Source: an uncultured Bacteroidia bacterium
GTDB taxonomy: Bacteria; Bacteroidota; Bacteroidia; Bacteroidales; CAJPTX01
Length of the DNA stretch: 64,000 bases
Direction of reading: 5' to 3'
NCBI GenBank assembly: GCA_947252645.1
Contig: CAMXWF010000014.1
Span: 1-64,000, forward strand
The notes beneath the pieces are model-generated. The model saw nothing but the letters and a program-made list of their open reading frames with translations, searched no databases and had not been told where the DNA came from. Positions 33,374 to 41,642 of this stretch are shown in pieces; positions within the stretch are counted from its first letter, which is position 1, and each line of letters starts with the position of its first letter. The position numbers and the translations under genes were made by a program.

Positions 33374-34308
33374 GCCTTTTGGGTATCCTGCTGGCCTGGC
33401 TGCTCGACCGCGCGCTGGGCGATCCGCCCTGGCTGCCCCACCTGGTGGTGGGCTTCGGGCGTTTGATAGGCGCCCTGGAGCGCAAGCTCAACCGCGGTGC
33501 CCACCGCGTGGCCAAGGGGGCCTGCATGGCGCTAGCGCTCGTGGTAGGGAGCTACGTGGCCACCCTTGCGCTCATGGTGGGGCTAGCCCGTCTTGGCCAC
33601 GGCGCGGAGCTCCTAGGCGTGGTCGTGTTGACCTTCTATTGTCTGGCCGGGCGAACCCTTGAGCTGGAGGTGCGCGCCGTCTTCTCGGCGCTTGCGGCGG
33701 GCTTGGATCAAGGCCGCAAGCAGGTGGCGCGTATCGTGGGGCGCGACACCGCCGAGCTCGACGCGCAGCAGGTCCAGATTGCGGCCCTAGAGACCCTTGC
33801 CGAGAACCTTAGCGATGGGCTGGTGGCCCCGCTCTTCTGGCTGGCCTTGGCCGGCGTGCCCGGCATGGTGACGTACAAGATGGTCAACACGCTCGACTCC
33901 ATGGTGGGTTACCGCGATGCCCGCTACTGGGAGTTTGGGCGCTGGTCGGCCAGGATCGATGATCTCTTCAACTATATCCCGGCCCGGCTCACGGCGCTGT
34001 TGATGTTGCTGCTGGCTGGCAAGCTGGGGCTGCTGCGCAAGGTCTTCCGTGAGGGGCGCAACCATCTGAGTCCCAATGCCGGTTACCCAGAGGCCGCCCT
34101 GGCCCTTATCCTCGGTTGTCAGTTCGGCGGGCCCCACGTCTACCATGGCGAGCTTGTAGAAAAGCCCTACATCGGCACCAATCCTCGCCCCGTGAGTGGC
34201 CGCGACATGCACTACGCCCTCCGCCTCAACCAGGGCGTGGGGCTGGTCATGGCCGTCTTGACGTGCCTCGCCTATGCCTTCGTGCGCTGGGGGCTGGAGG
34301 CTTTCTGA
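33355..34308 (+). CDS. cbiB: Adenosylcobinamide-phosphate synthase
   Basis: Membrane enzyme attaching aminopropanol phosphate (or aminopropanol) to adenosylcobyric acid. I start at the ATG at 33355, giving 317 residues beginning MDAWTIGLLG, the usual length. Motifs include LDRALGDPPWLPHLVVGFGRLIG, SDGLVAPLFWLALAG, YRDARYWEFG and a late GRDMHYALRLNQG; four or five hydrophobic helices. The coding start overlaps cobD by 19 bases. It ends the divergent operon and is followed by about 540 bases without a gene. Confidence 0.93.
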   Translation: MDAWTIGLLGILLAWLLDRALGDPPWLPHLVVGFGRLIGALERKLNRGAHRVAKGACMALALVVGSYVATLALMVGLARLGHGAELLGVVVLTFYCLAGRTLELEVRAVFSALAAGLDQGRKQVARIVGRDTAELDAQQVQIAALETLAENLSDGLVAPLFWLALAGVPGMVTYKMVNTLDSMVGYRDARYWEFGRWSARIDDLFNYIPARLTALLMLLLAGKLGLLRKVFREGRNHLSPNAGYPEAALALILGCQFGGPHVYHGELVEKPYIGTNPRPVSGRDMHYALRLNQGVGLVMAVLTCLAYAFVRWGLEAF

Positions 34309-34846
34309 CCCCATTCCGCCAATCTCCCCATGTCTCGCACCTGCTCCGTACCAACGCCGTACCAACTCCGCTCATGCCCGCATTGCAAGCGGACTTGATA
34401 CGGAGCCTATGCGTTGTGTATGTTGTGGTTATAGCTACATACGTAGCGCATCCGCCCTTCCCAATCCTGCGGTTTATCGGCCGCAAGCGAACGGTTTAAC
34501 AGAAGGGAGCGGAATAGCCCTGGGCGATGTACCAACAGGCTGTCAGTCGGTTAAGCGGAATTGATGTATTCGCCAACAGAGCATGAATATATTGCGATGT
34601 ATAGAATTACTGCATTCTGTTCATTCTTTATGGGTACGCATATACGGGGGGAGATGTTACGTCCTCTCTTGTCCTTCGCGGGCGTTGATTCTGGGTAGGC
34701 GTCTCGTGGGGGCGCGCAGCGGGGGTGGGCCTTGGGCGCGCAGTAGCTGGGAGCCCCTTGCCCCGGGTAGGCGATGGCTGGGTCGGGGGCCAGAGCCCAC
34801 ACGCATCTCCGGCCCTCTTGCTTCCCTGCGGCCTCCGCCCTAGAGC
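34309..34846. other. Intergenic stretch, no gene recognised
   Basis: A relatively AT-richer part (about 34480-34650) is followed by a very G+C-rich part (34680-34845). Short ORFs look like chance. A direct repeat CCGTACCAAC lies near 34349 and 34360. No terminator with a T-run was seen after cbiB. Confidence 0.5.
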
Positions 34847-34878
34847 TTGGCAGGAATAGGGAAATTGCTATACCTTTG
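34847..34878 (+). promoter_or_regulatory. Strong Bacteroidetes promoter for the POT transporter
   Basis: TTG at 34847-34849 and TACCTTTG at 34871-34878 are separated by 21 bases, a near-perfect match to the family consensus. Transcription would begin near 34885, about 45 bases before the ATG. Confidence 0.75.
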
Positions 34879-34928
34879 CGATACATAGCCTCAATGGTAG
34901 GGAATCATCTAAAATTTTTCATCCTCTC

Positions 34929-36482
34929 ATGTTTAAGAATCACCCCAAGGGTCTATTGGCCGCGGCGTTAAGCAACATGGGTGAGCGGTTCGGCTACTAC
35001 ATCATGAATGCCGTGCTGCTCCTGTTCCTGTGTTCGAAGTTCGGCATTTCCGATGCTGCTAGCGGCATCATCTATTCGGTTTTCTACGCGCTCATCTATG
35101 TGCTCAGCTTGGTGGGGGGGATTATAGCCGATAGGTCGCAGAATTACAAGGGGACCATCATGACCGGGTTGGTCATCATGGCGGCTGGCTACGTGCTGAT
35201 CGCCATCCCCATCTTGGCCACGGCGTCTAACAACGTGGCGCTGCTGGCCTTTACCTGTTTTGCCCTGTTGCTCATTGCCTTTGGTAATGGCCTGTTTAAG
35301 GGCAATTTGCAGGCCATAGTGGGCCAGATGTACGATAACCTGGAGGTGGAGGCCGCCAAGCAGAGCCCGGAGGCCCTGGAGAAGGCCAAGTCGCTACGCG
35401 ACCCTGGTTTTCAGATCTTCTACGTGTTCATCAACATCGGCGGGCTAGTGGCGCCTTTTGTGGCGCCCCTGCTGCGCAATTGGTGGCTCAACGCGCATAG
35501 CTTGTCCTACAACGCGGCGCTGCCAGAGCTGTGCCACGCCTATTTGAATGATCCCAATTTGGCTGGTGACCAGCTCTCCAACCTGACAGCGCTGGTGCAG
35601 CAGGTGGGCGGCAGCGAGGTCTCTGTGGAGTTCTGCCAGTCCTACTTGAAGCTCTTCAACGAGGGGGTGCACTATTCGTTCATTGCCTCGGTGGTGGCCA
35701 TGCTGATCTCGCTGTTGATCTTTGTGTTCACCCGCCGGATGATGCCCTCCCCTAAGAAGCAGGTGAAGTCGACCCAGTCGACCTATACGCCTGAGGAGCG
35801 CCGGGCCATGGCCGCGGAGATCAAGCAGCGCATGGCGGCCCTGTTTGCCGTGCTGGGTGTTGCGGTGTTCTTCTGGTTCTCCTTCCATCAGAATGGGCAA
35901 TCGCTCTCGGTATTTGCCCGCGATTTCATCACCACCGAGTCGATAGCGCCAGAGATTTGGCAGGCGGTCAATCCGTTCTTTGTCATCGTCCTTACGCCGA
36001 TTATCATTGCGCTCTTTGCCAGCTTGGCGCGTCGCGGCAAGGTGATCTCTACGCCTCGCAAGATCGCCATTGGTATGGCCATTGCGGCGCTGGCCTACAT
36101 CTTCCTGCTGATCGTCTCCTCGGCCCTGGGCTACCCCTCGGGCGAGCAGTTCCGCGCCATGCCCCAGGAGGCCCAGGACGTGGCCAAGTCGGGCCCGTGG
36201 GTGCTGATTGTGACTTACTTCTTCCTCACCGTGGCTGAGCTCTTCATCTCCCCGCTGGGGCTTTCGTTCGTCTCCAAGGTGGCCCCGAAGCATCTGCAGG
36301 GCATCTGCCAAGGGCTCTGGTTGGGGGCCACGGCCGTGGGCAATCTGCTCATCTGGCTCGGCCCGCTGATGTACAACAAATTGCCGCTCTGGCAGTGCTG
36401 GTTGGTGTTTGCCTCGGTGTGCGTGGTTTCCATGGGCGTCATGCTGGGCATGGTGCGCTGGCTCGAACGGATCACGAAATAG
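34929..36482 (+). CDS. POT/PTR2-family peptide transporter
   Basis: Proton-coupled uptake of di- and tripeptides across the inner membrane. The 517 residues contain about twelve hydrophobic helices and the family signature SNMGERFGYY near 16-25 (ExxERFxYY type) plus the FKGNLQAIVGQMY segment in the fourth helix region. A soluble stretch of about 75 residues between helices near 180-255 is typical of longer bacterial members. Monocistronic with its own promoter. Peptide import suits an asaccharolytic lifestyle, but that is inference. Confidence 0.9.
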   Translation: MFKNHPKGLLAAALSNMGERFGYYIMNAVLLLFLCSKFGISDAASGIIYSVFYALIYVLSLVGGIIADRSQNYKGTIMTGLVIMAAGYVLIAIPILATASNNVALLAFTCFALLLIAFGNGLFKGNLQAIVGQMYDNLEVEAAKQSPEALEKAKSLRDPGFQIFYVFINIGGLVAPFVAPLLRNWWLNAHSLSYNAALPELCHAYLNDPNLAGDQLSNLTALVQQVGGSEVSVEFCQSYLKLFNEGVHYSFIASVVAMLISLLIFVFTRRMMPSPKKQVKSTQSTYTPEERRAMAAEIKQRMAALFAVLGVAVFFWFSFHQNGQSLSVFARDFITTESIAPEIWQAVNPFFVIVLTPIIIALFASLARRGKVISTPRKIAIGMAIAALAYIFLLIVSSALGYPSGEQFRAMPQEAQDVAKSGPWVLIVTYFFLTVAELFISPLGLSFVSKVAPKHLQGICQGLWLGATAVGNLLIWLGPLMYNKLPLWQCWLVFASVCVVSMGVMLGMVRWLERITK

Positions 36483-37011
36483 CGCGGCACCACAGCTTGC
36501 TCTACGGTGGTGGTCTGGTGCGTCCAGGCCGCCACCGCTTCGTTTTGAGGGGGGTAGGTTGCAGGTGCCAGCGCATGGGGTGAATGCCCTCCAGGGCCTG
36601 TCTCTCGGCGTGGGGCAGCCTAGCTGGCGGCATCTGATCGGCTTTTTGTAACTTCGCACGTTTTTGGTGAGATGTGGACTACTCCGTGGGGGCGATATTG
36701 TAGTACGTCAATGATTGCAACGAGGGCACTTGCTGCTGTTACGGCACGCAGAGGCGCGTGATCGGTGGTGTGCAGGGGGTGTTGCCTTAGGTGAGAGTCC
36801 AGATACAGACACCGTGCCCTTGGATACCAAGGGCCTGTTCGCCGAGGATGATGTGCGTTGCGTGGAGGAGATTTCTGTACTTAAATAAATGATAACAAGC
36901 GGCTTCCCTCCCACCTGGAATGTATGGGTGTGCTTTGAATTGCGAAGCCCATTTGATGCGTAGCCATACCTCGTAGGTTTGTGGGTGATTTTAGCGTAGG
37001 AGAATGAGCAT
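36483..37011. other. Intergenic region with a possible decayed gene
   Basis: TAACTTCG (36649-36656) resembles a -7 box. After it, a frame from a TTG at 36715 to TAA at 36888 (57 codons) has natural-looking composition and contains LLLRHAEAR and VPLDTKGLF, faintly like a histidine phosphatase start. A neighbouring frame has a cysteine cluster (GTCCCYG). Neither is long enough to call a gene. An AGGAG site near 36996 serves the next gene. Confidence 0.3.
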
Positions 37012-37349
37012 ATGGACGGTTCGATGAAAGTAGATGCCTTCATTTCGGCGTATAGTAGCTATTTCCCAGAGAAGATTCTGCCGGGGCTGCGGGATCGGTT
37101 GCTGGAACTCGATGAGAGGCGCTGGTTTGTTATGTCTGCTGCGAAATTTAAGAATCCTACAACTTCTTTAGTCCTGTCGCTATTCCTGGGCGGGTTGGCA
37201 TCGATAGGTTCTACATTGGTCATAATGGCCTTGGGATAGCAAAGCTGTTAACGAGTGGTGGGTGTCTAGCCTGGTGGTTCATTGACCTTTTTCTCATTCA
37301 AAAAGCAGCAAGAGAGGAAAACGCCAACCTTCTCTTGGCGCTACTTTAG
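37012..37349 (+). pseudogene. TM2-domain membrane protein, frameshifted
   Basis: Two frames together make a complete TM2-domain protein of about 112 residues. The first (from ATG 37012) gives a soluble N-terminal part and KNPTTSLVLSLFLGGL. The second continues IDRFYIGHNGLGIAKLL, then GGCLAWWFIDLFLI, ending at 37349. One base is missing near 37196-37200, where TTGGCATC would need to be TTGGGCATC. Unshifted, the first frame stops at 37239 after 75 residues. Either a recent mutation or a sequencing error in a short G run. It precedes a DUF2752 gene by 44 bases, a pairing common in Bacteroidetes. Confidence 0.8.
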
Positions 37350-37392
37350 GTGCTTGTATAGTGGCCCCATTGCCCTGTGCAATCGGCTCGCT

Positions 37393-37773
37393 ATGCCAGG
37401 AGTTCTACGCGTGCGCCATGCAAGGCAACAGCAGGCTATTCTGCTTTGCCTTGCGCTCTTGGCGCTTGCTGCAGCGGGGTTCTTGGATTATCCCTACAGG
37501 TGTCCGTTGAATTACTTGACGGGCTTGCAGTGCCCCGGCTGCGGTGCGCAGCGCATGGCTTACCATCTCCTGCATGGAGATTGGTCTGCTGCCTATGGCA
37601 GTAATGCCTTGCTGTTGCTGGCGTTGCCCTATTCAGTGCTGGGAGTGCTGCTGGATTTTTGGTTGCCTCGTCGATCTGTAGGAGGGTGGCTGCGCAATGC
37701 GTTTTACGGAAAGAAGGCCTACGCCATTGCCTTGGTGGTGGTAGCGCTATTTACTTGCTATAGGAATATGTAG
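37393..37773 (+). CDS. DUF2752 membrane protein
   Basis: A 126-residue protein of unknown function. It has two or three hydrophobic helices and the family hallmark CPGCGAQRM, preceded by YRCPLNYLTGLQ. I start at the ATG at 37393, since upstream in-frame codons run into the TM2 gene. The two genes are close enough to be cotranscribed. The CPGCG motif could bind metal or form a disulfide; no function is established here. Confidence 0.8.
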   Translation: MPGVLRVRHARQQQAILLCLALLALAAAGFLDYPYRCPLNYLTGLQCPGCGAQRMAYHLLHGDWSAAYGSNALLLLALPYSVLGVLLDFWLPRRSVGGWLRNAFYGKKAYAIALVVVALFTCYRNM

Positions 37774-38036
37774 TCATATGGCGCGTGGTATAGCGAGTTA
37801 ATTGCTGTGCGATTAGGGCAATCAAAAGGTGCGCGAGATGCGAGGCGGATTCGGAGCATAAAATGGGGGGGCGTGGTATAGTCGTGGAGAAATAGGCAAG
37901 AGAGCAGGTGTGGCTTTGGGTCTATTTCCCTGAGAATTTTGGGCCTAGCGGTTAGCAGTCCGCTGCAGCAGGATGTGCTAGTATGGAAGTGAGGGTAAGG
38001 GGTGGGGGCTTGACAGACTAGATGACCCGCAGTCTG
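37774..38036. other. Intergenic, no gene seen
   Basis: No ORF of natural composition and no RNA signature. It separates the DUF2752 gene from the first pdxB remnant. Confidence 0.5.
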
Positions 38037-38320
38037 AATTTTCGATGGGGGCTTTGAGCTTAGGATTGCCGATGCAGTAGCCGTGGTGGTCGTGTCGGTA
38101 GTGGGCAGGGAGTCTCTCGAAGTCCAGTCGGGCGGCGATGGGGGCCTGGGAGTCGTAGCTGAGGTCGTAGCCCATGGCCATATCGCTAAGCTCGTAGCCG
38201 GCTATGTGTGGGCGGTAGCTGTATCTTCTTGCGCAGGTGGCAGGTCGATATGGGGTAGGTGGGAATGCTCGGTGGGGGTGTAGAGGGCGAGTTGGGTGCC
38301 GTGGCGCTTGCTCTCGATGC
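38037..38320 (-). pseudogene. pdxB 3' fragment, copy 1 (diverged)
   Basis: On the minus strand this encodes a damaged C-terminal part of erythronate-4-phosphate dehydrogenase: GTQLALYTPTEHSHLPHIDLPPAQED, then MAMGYDLSYDSQAPIAA and NPKLKAPIEN, clearly homologous to the intact gene at 50.8-51.9 kb. It has substitutions and small indels and lacks all catalytic parts. The N-terminal side is cut at about 38320, exactly where a truncated radical SAM coding sequence begins on the other strand. Confidence 0.85.
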
Positions 38321-38866
38321 CCTTAAGACCCAGCCACAGTACGTGGCGGCCATCAGGGTGTGCGTGAAGGCTTGGCTTCGGGAGTTCTCCAACTATCTGC
38401 TTTACAACTACACCGACACGCCGGCGGAGCTCTACCAGGGGCTCCGTATCGAGGTGGACCTCTGCGAGTGGCTCGTTGTGTGTATCTACTCCTTCCCCAT
38501 GAAGTACCACCCTCTGCGCAAGAGAAGCGAGATCCAGGAGGACTATTCGCACGCTAGGAACTACATTGGTACGCACTGGAGTCGCAAGCATATCAGCGCT
38601 GTGCAGGCCATTTTAATAGCAATAAGGGCAAGATAGGGTGGGGTAAGACTTTCTTCGAGAGGCCCTTCGGTTGCGATCTTTCAATCTACCTTCTCCTGCT
38701 CGACACGCCAAAAGGCATAATTATCTACCGGCTCTTTTTCGAGTGGCTGGGCACGGAGGCGGCGAATGAATTTTCCTCGAATATTTTGGGGAGGGAGTGT
38801 CGTAGCATGTTGAGCAAAGCGTGGGAGCGTCTCCTGGTGACGATGGGGCGCAACGAGTTTAAGTAG
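38321..38866 (+). pseudogene. Radical SAM protein, 3' remnant with frameshift
   Basis: Starting at the junction with the pdxB fragment, the plus strand encodes the C-terminal part of a radical SAM protein of the type that often follows a B12-binding domain. Visible segments are NYLLYNYTDTPAELYQ, EVDLCEWLVVCIYSFPMKY and HSRKHISAVQAI-like sequence. A one-base loss near 38615-38620 shifts the frame; the second frame continues GKIGWGKTFFE, LLLLDTPKGIIIYR and FFEWLGTEA to a stop at 38866. The 5' half, including any CxxxCxxC cluster, is gone. A non-functional relic. Confidence 0.8.
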
Positions 38867-38946
38867 GGTGGAATAGCGTTGGATTCCCATCCCCTTGCTC
38901 ATAAATTGCTTTTGTTCTACGTGGGCCCTCGGAAAGATCGCGGGGG

Positions 38947-39285
38947 CTAGGTGCGGCTCTTTACGCCCTGGAGGCGCGGTACGAGCGCGTCGACTACGTA
39001 GAGGTCGTTGGCGAGTTCTTGCTGCGATTTGCCCATCGCATCCTCCAGGAATCTCACGCCTTGGCTCACTAGCTCCCCTACGGGCAGGTCCTCATCGCTA
39101 TCGTTGAGTGCTTGCTGTAGGTCATTGATCAGTTGCCCCTGCGGGTTCAGGAAGTAGCCCAGTTGGAACATGGCCAAGCTCATCACGAACCAGCTCTTGC
39201 CGTATTGGCGGACTGCATTGTATTCCTTGATGGCCTGTAGCGCGAAGGCGCAAATGGTGCGTAGCCCTGCGTGGGACTGCGCCAT
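38947..39285 (-). CDS. Hypothetical protein, possibly 5'-truncated
   Basis: I do not recognise this 112-residue protein. Composition is natural, it is soluble and probably helical (ALQAIKEYNAVRQYG, LINDLQQALNDSDEDL). From the ATG at 39285 the frame is open upstream for about 34 more codons, reading like protein (SDRFDDELCTKFG) until a TAA, with no ATG or GTG start in between. So the gene may have lost its 5' end, or start internally. It lies 174 bases after the specificity gene in the same direction and could belong to the restriction locus. Confidence 0.5.
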   Translation of the reverse strand: MAQSHAGLRTICAFALQAIKEYNAVRQYGKSWFVMSLAMFQLGYFLNPQGQLINDLQQALNDSDEDLPVGELVSQGVRFLEDAMGKSQQELANDLYVVDALVPRLQGVKSRT

Positions 39286-39459
39286 GGCCTCGGGGCTGTA
39301 GGGCGTTACCTTGGGCTCGTTGCAGCGGGTGGCGCCAAATTTAGTGCAGAGTTCATCATCGAAGCGGTCGCTGTAAAGTTAAGTTATTTTGGCTTTGCAG
39401 GTGTTTACAGTGTGGGCGGCAATGAGTGTGTCTGGGGGTGTTGGCGCATGCACGGGCCC

Positions 39460-41610
39460 CTAGCTACCTGATGCTATGGCCTCTTCCACGCTTAGTATGG
39501 CCTTATCGAGCAGCCCTTTGGCTTCCCGGCGCAGGGCAAAGCTTTGCTGGACTAGCATGCTTAGCTCATGCTGTATTGCCATGGGGAGGATCGGAATAGA
39601 TACTTGCGCTATCTCTGCGGGCTTCCAATGCTGAATGATGGAACCGCCAGCGTCACGTTCGGCCTGCATTTGGATGGCTGGGGAGTTGAGTAAGAGCGTC
39701 AAGTAGTCTGGAAGGACCTTCGGACTTTTCACAGTCAAGTGCAAGATCGCACTGGAGGTGATCGCATTGAGATCTTTCTCCGTCTTGTAGGCGATGCCTA
39801 CGCTGCCGTCTTTGCTCAGGAGAATGGTGTCGCGCTGTGGGAGTAGGGTATTAGTAAAATCGCTAGGGGCTAGGTGTACGCTCGGTTGCTCAATTCCGAA
39901 TTTGCCCAGGTCGCTTACGCGGACAAAGGGAATGCCCGTTGCCTGGTAGGCCTCGCTACCTGGCTCTATGGATTTCTCAAACCTCACCAGCTCTCCTAGC
40001 GGACAGCAGCACAGAGTGGAAAGCTCCTTTGTCAGCCATTCGTACCTGGGCTGGTAGTACTCGGCATCGAGGCGACCGCTGCTATGGAGAGAGCTGGTAA
40101 GCGAAACGACACTGTACGAGGGTTTGTATGTAGGGTTACACGATGTTTCGCTCAAGCCCAGTTCGCGCAGTAGTAGCCGCATGGCGAGCTGAGACTCACA
40201 AATGGCACGTATTATCAACTCGCTGATATTCAATAACTTAGCCCCCATGGGAGAGCTAACAGCTTGTTCTACAGAGACTTTGGCTGCCTCTAGCAGCCCT
40301 TTGGCCTCCTGGCGCAGGGCAAAGCTTTGCTGGATATGGTGGGCGATTTCCTCCTGCACATCAGCGCGGATAAGCGGTAGGGGGATTTGCTCTAGCTCCT
40401 GGCGGCTGATGCCCGATAGGATGGTGCCCGAGCAGCCTCGCCGCAGGAGCTGCTGGATAGGCTCGGAGAGAAAGAGAGTGAGGAGGGTTTCAGGATTGAG
40501 TTTGTCTGATTGTACCACGTGGAATCCCGTGGAGCATAGGGCGCCATCGTAGTAGTCTGGTATCAGGGCGCAGCTGCCCAGCGAGCCCTCAATGGAGGAG
40601 ACCAGCACGTCGTTTCGCTCTACTCTACGCCGGGCGCGGGATGGTAGCTCACAACCGGGTAGCTGGGTGCAGCCAGTGATGTCACCAGCCTTACCTATAT
40701 CTGCCAACTCGATGTAGCGGTACTCCTGGTTGGGTGCAGGGGAGAAGTTGGCCTCGTTGATGGTGCAGAGCTCGCCCAGGGGTGCTGCTCCCCCAGCATA
40801 GCGCTGCACGAGCTGCAGGTAGCTATCGTACTTAGGCTGGTAGAACTCGGCATCGAGGCGGCCGGTCTTGGCGAGGCTCTCTTGGAAGCTCCTTACGTTC
40901 CATTTCCCAGTATTGGGGATAAAGCTTCCCATACCCAGGCACTCTAGCAGGTAGGCCTCGGCGGCGGAGTAGAGGGTTAAGGATTTTTGTAGGCATGCTC
41001 GTGACTTTTGTATGCCATCAGCTATTTTTTGCTGTAATTCTCTCTGGATAAGTGGAATAGAGAGTTGATCAAAATCTTCAATGATTAGCCCCATCTGCAC
41101 AGAGCCACGCGTGTACCGTTCAATTTGCCATTGGCCGTACTTGCTTGAGAAAAAGGCTGCTATGTACTCTGGGAGGAGTTCATGGTTTGCGCGCACTATG
41201 GCCAGCTTACAATTACAGGTAGCTGGTTTGTCATCGGTGAACAGAGCCACATCTCCAATGGTGCCAACGATAGATATAAGTACGTCGTTACGTTGGAGAT
41301 GTGAACGTTTTAGAAAAGGCAGTGCATACACTTTGTATGGAATGCGATATGGTGAGCTATCCATATCGATGAAGAAACTATGCATATCTGTCCCGCGGTA
41401 GTAGGGGATTCCTTCAGCTGAAAAATGTTCACCTATGGCCATATGGTTCCCGTCCAGTACTTGAGCTTGAGTAGTGAGTGCTACCGCATTACACGTTGCG
41501 AGTATCCTAGATGCAGCAACGAATTTTTTGAAGTAGAAGTTAGAGTCTAATCTTGATGTTCGTTCAAGCTCGCTCAGCTTGACTTCCGCGGCCTCTAGCC
41601 CCTCCAGCAA
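39460..41610 (-). CDS. hsdS: Restriction-modification specificity subunit with three target domains
   Basis: DNA-recognition subunit partnering the methylase upstream. The 716 residues contain three target-recognition domains instead of the usual two, each opening with a conserved RLDxxFY-type motif: RLDSNFY (20), RLDAEFY (251) and RLDAEYY (513). Helical spacers follow at about 186-220, 418-455 and 680-716; the last two share QQSFALR-EAKGLL. The first target domain is encoded by visibly AT-richer DNA. No ATG exists at the start: a TTG at 41610 is the first usable codon and the frame stays open into the end of hsdM, so translational coupling is likely. Confidence 0.88.
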   Translation of the reverse strand: MLEGLEAAEVKLSELERTSRLDSNFYFKKFVAASRILATCNAVALTTQAQVLDGNHMAIGEHFSAEGIPYYRGTDMHSFFIDMDSSPYRIPYKVYALPFLKRSHLQRNDVLISIVGTIGDVALFTDDKPATCNCKLAIVRANHELLPEYIAAFFSSKYGQWQIERYTRGSVQMGLIIEDFDQLSIPLIQRELQQKIADGIQKSRACLQKSLTLYSAAEAYLLECLGMGSFIPNTGKWNVRSFQESLAKTGRLDAEFYQPKYDSYLQLVQRYAGGAAPLGELCTINEANFSPAPNQEYRYIELADIGKAGDITGCTQLPGCELPSRARRRVERNDVLVSSIEGSLGSCALIPDYYDGALCSTGFHVVQSDKLNPETLLTLFLSEPIQQLLRRGCSGTILSGISRQELEQIPLPLIRADVQEEIAHHIQQSFALRQEAKGLLEAAKVSVEQAVSSPMGAKLLNISELIIRAICESQLAMRLLLRELGLSETSCNPTYKPSYSVVSLTSSLHSSGRLDAEYYQPRYEWLTKELSTLCCCPLGELVRFEKSIEPGSEAYQATGIPFVRVSDLGKFGIEQPSVHLAPSDFTNTLLPQRDTILLSKDGSVGIAYKTEKDLNAITSSAILHLTVKSPKVLPDYLTLLLNSPAIQMQAERDAGGSIIQHWKPAEIAQVSIPILPMAIQHELSMLVQQSFALRREAKGLLDKAILSVEEAIASGS
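39511..40860. repeat. Internal duplicated blocks in the specificity gene
   Basis: A 42-base block with two mismatches occurs at about 39511-39551 and 40294-40334, and a second conserved block (GGCTGGTAG-ACTCGGCATCGAGGCG) at about 40049-40075 and 40835-40860. The offset is about 785 bases in both cases, so they frame two target-domain modules with conserved edges and diverged centres, a layout that allows recombination to swap or delete a module. Confidence 0.75.
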
Positions 41611-41642
41611 GGCCCTGTAGCGGGTCTCGTTGAAGGGGCGGC

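Noticed and set aside
34309..34928. Insertion sequence remnant or tRNA gene after cbiB
   Set aside because: No terminal inverted repeats, transposase-like sequence or cloverleaf could be found.
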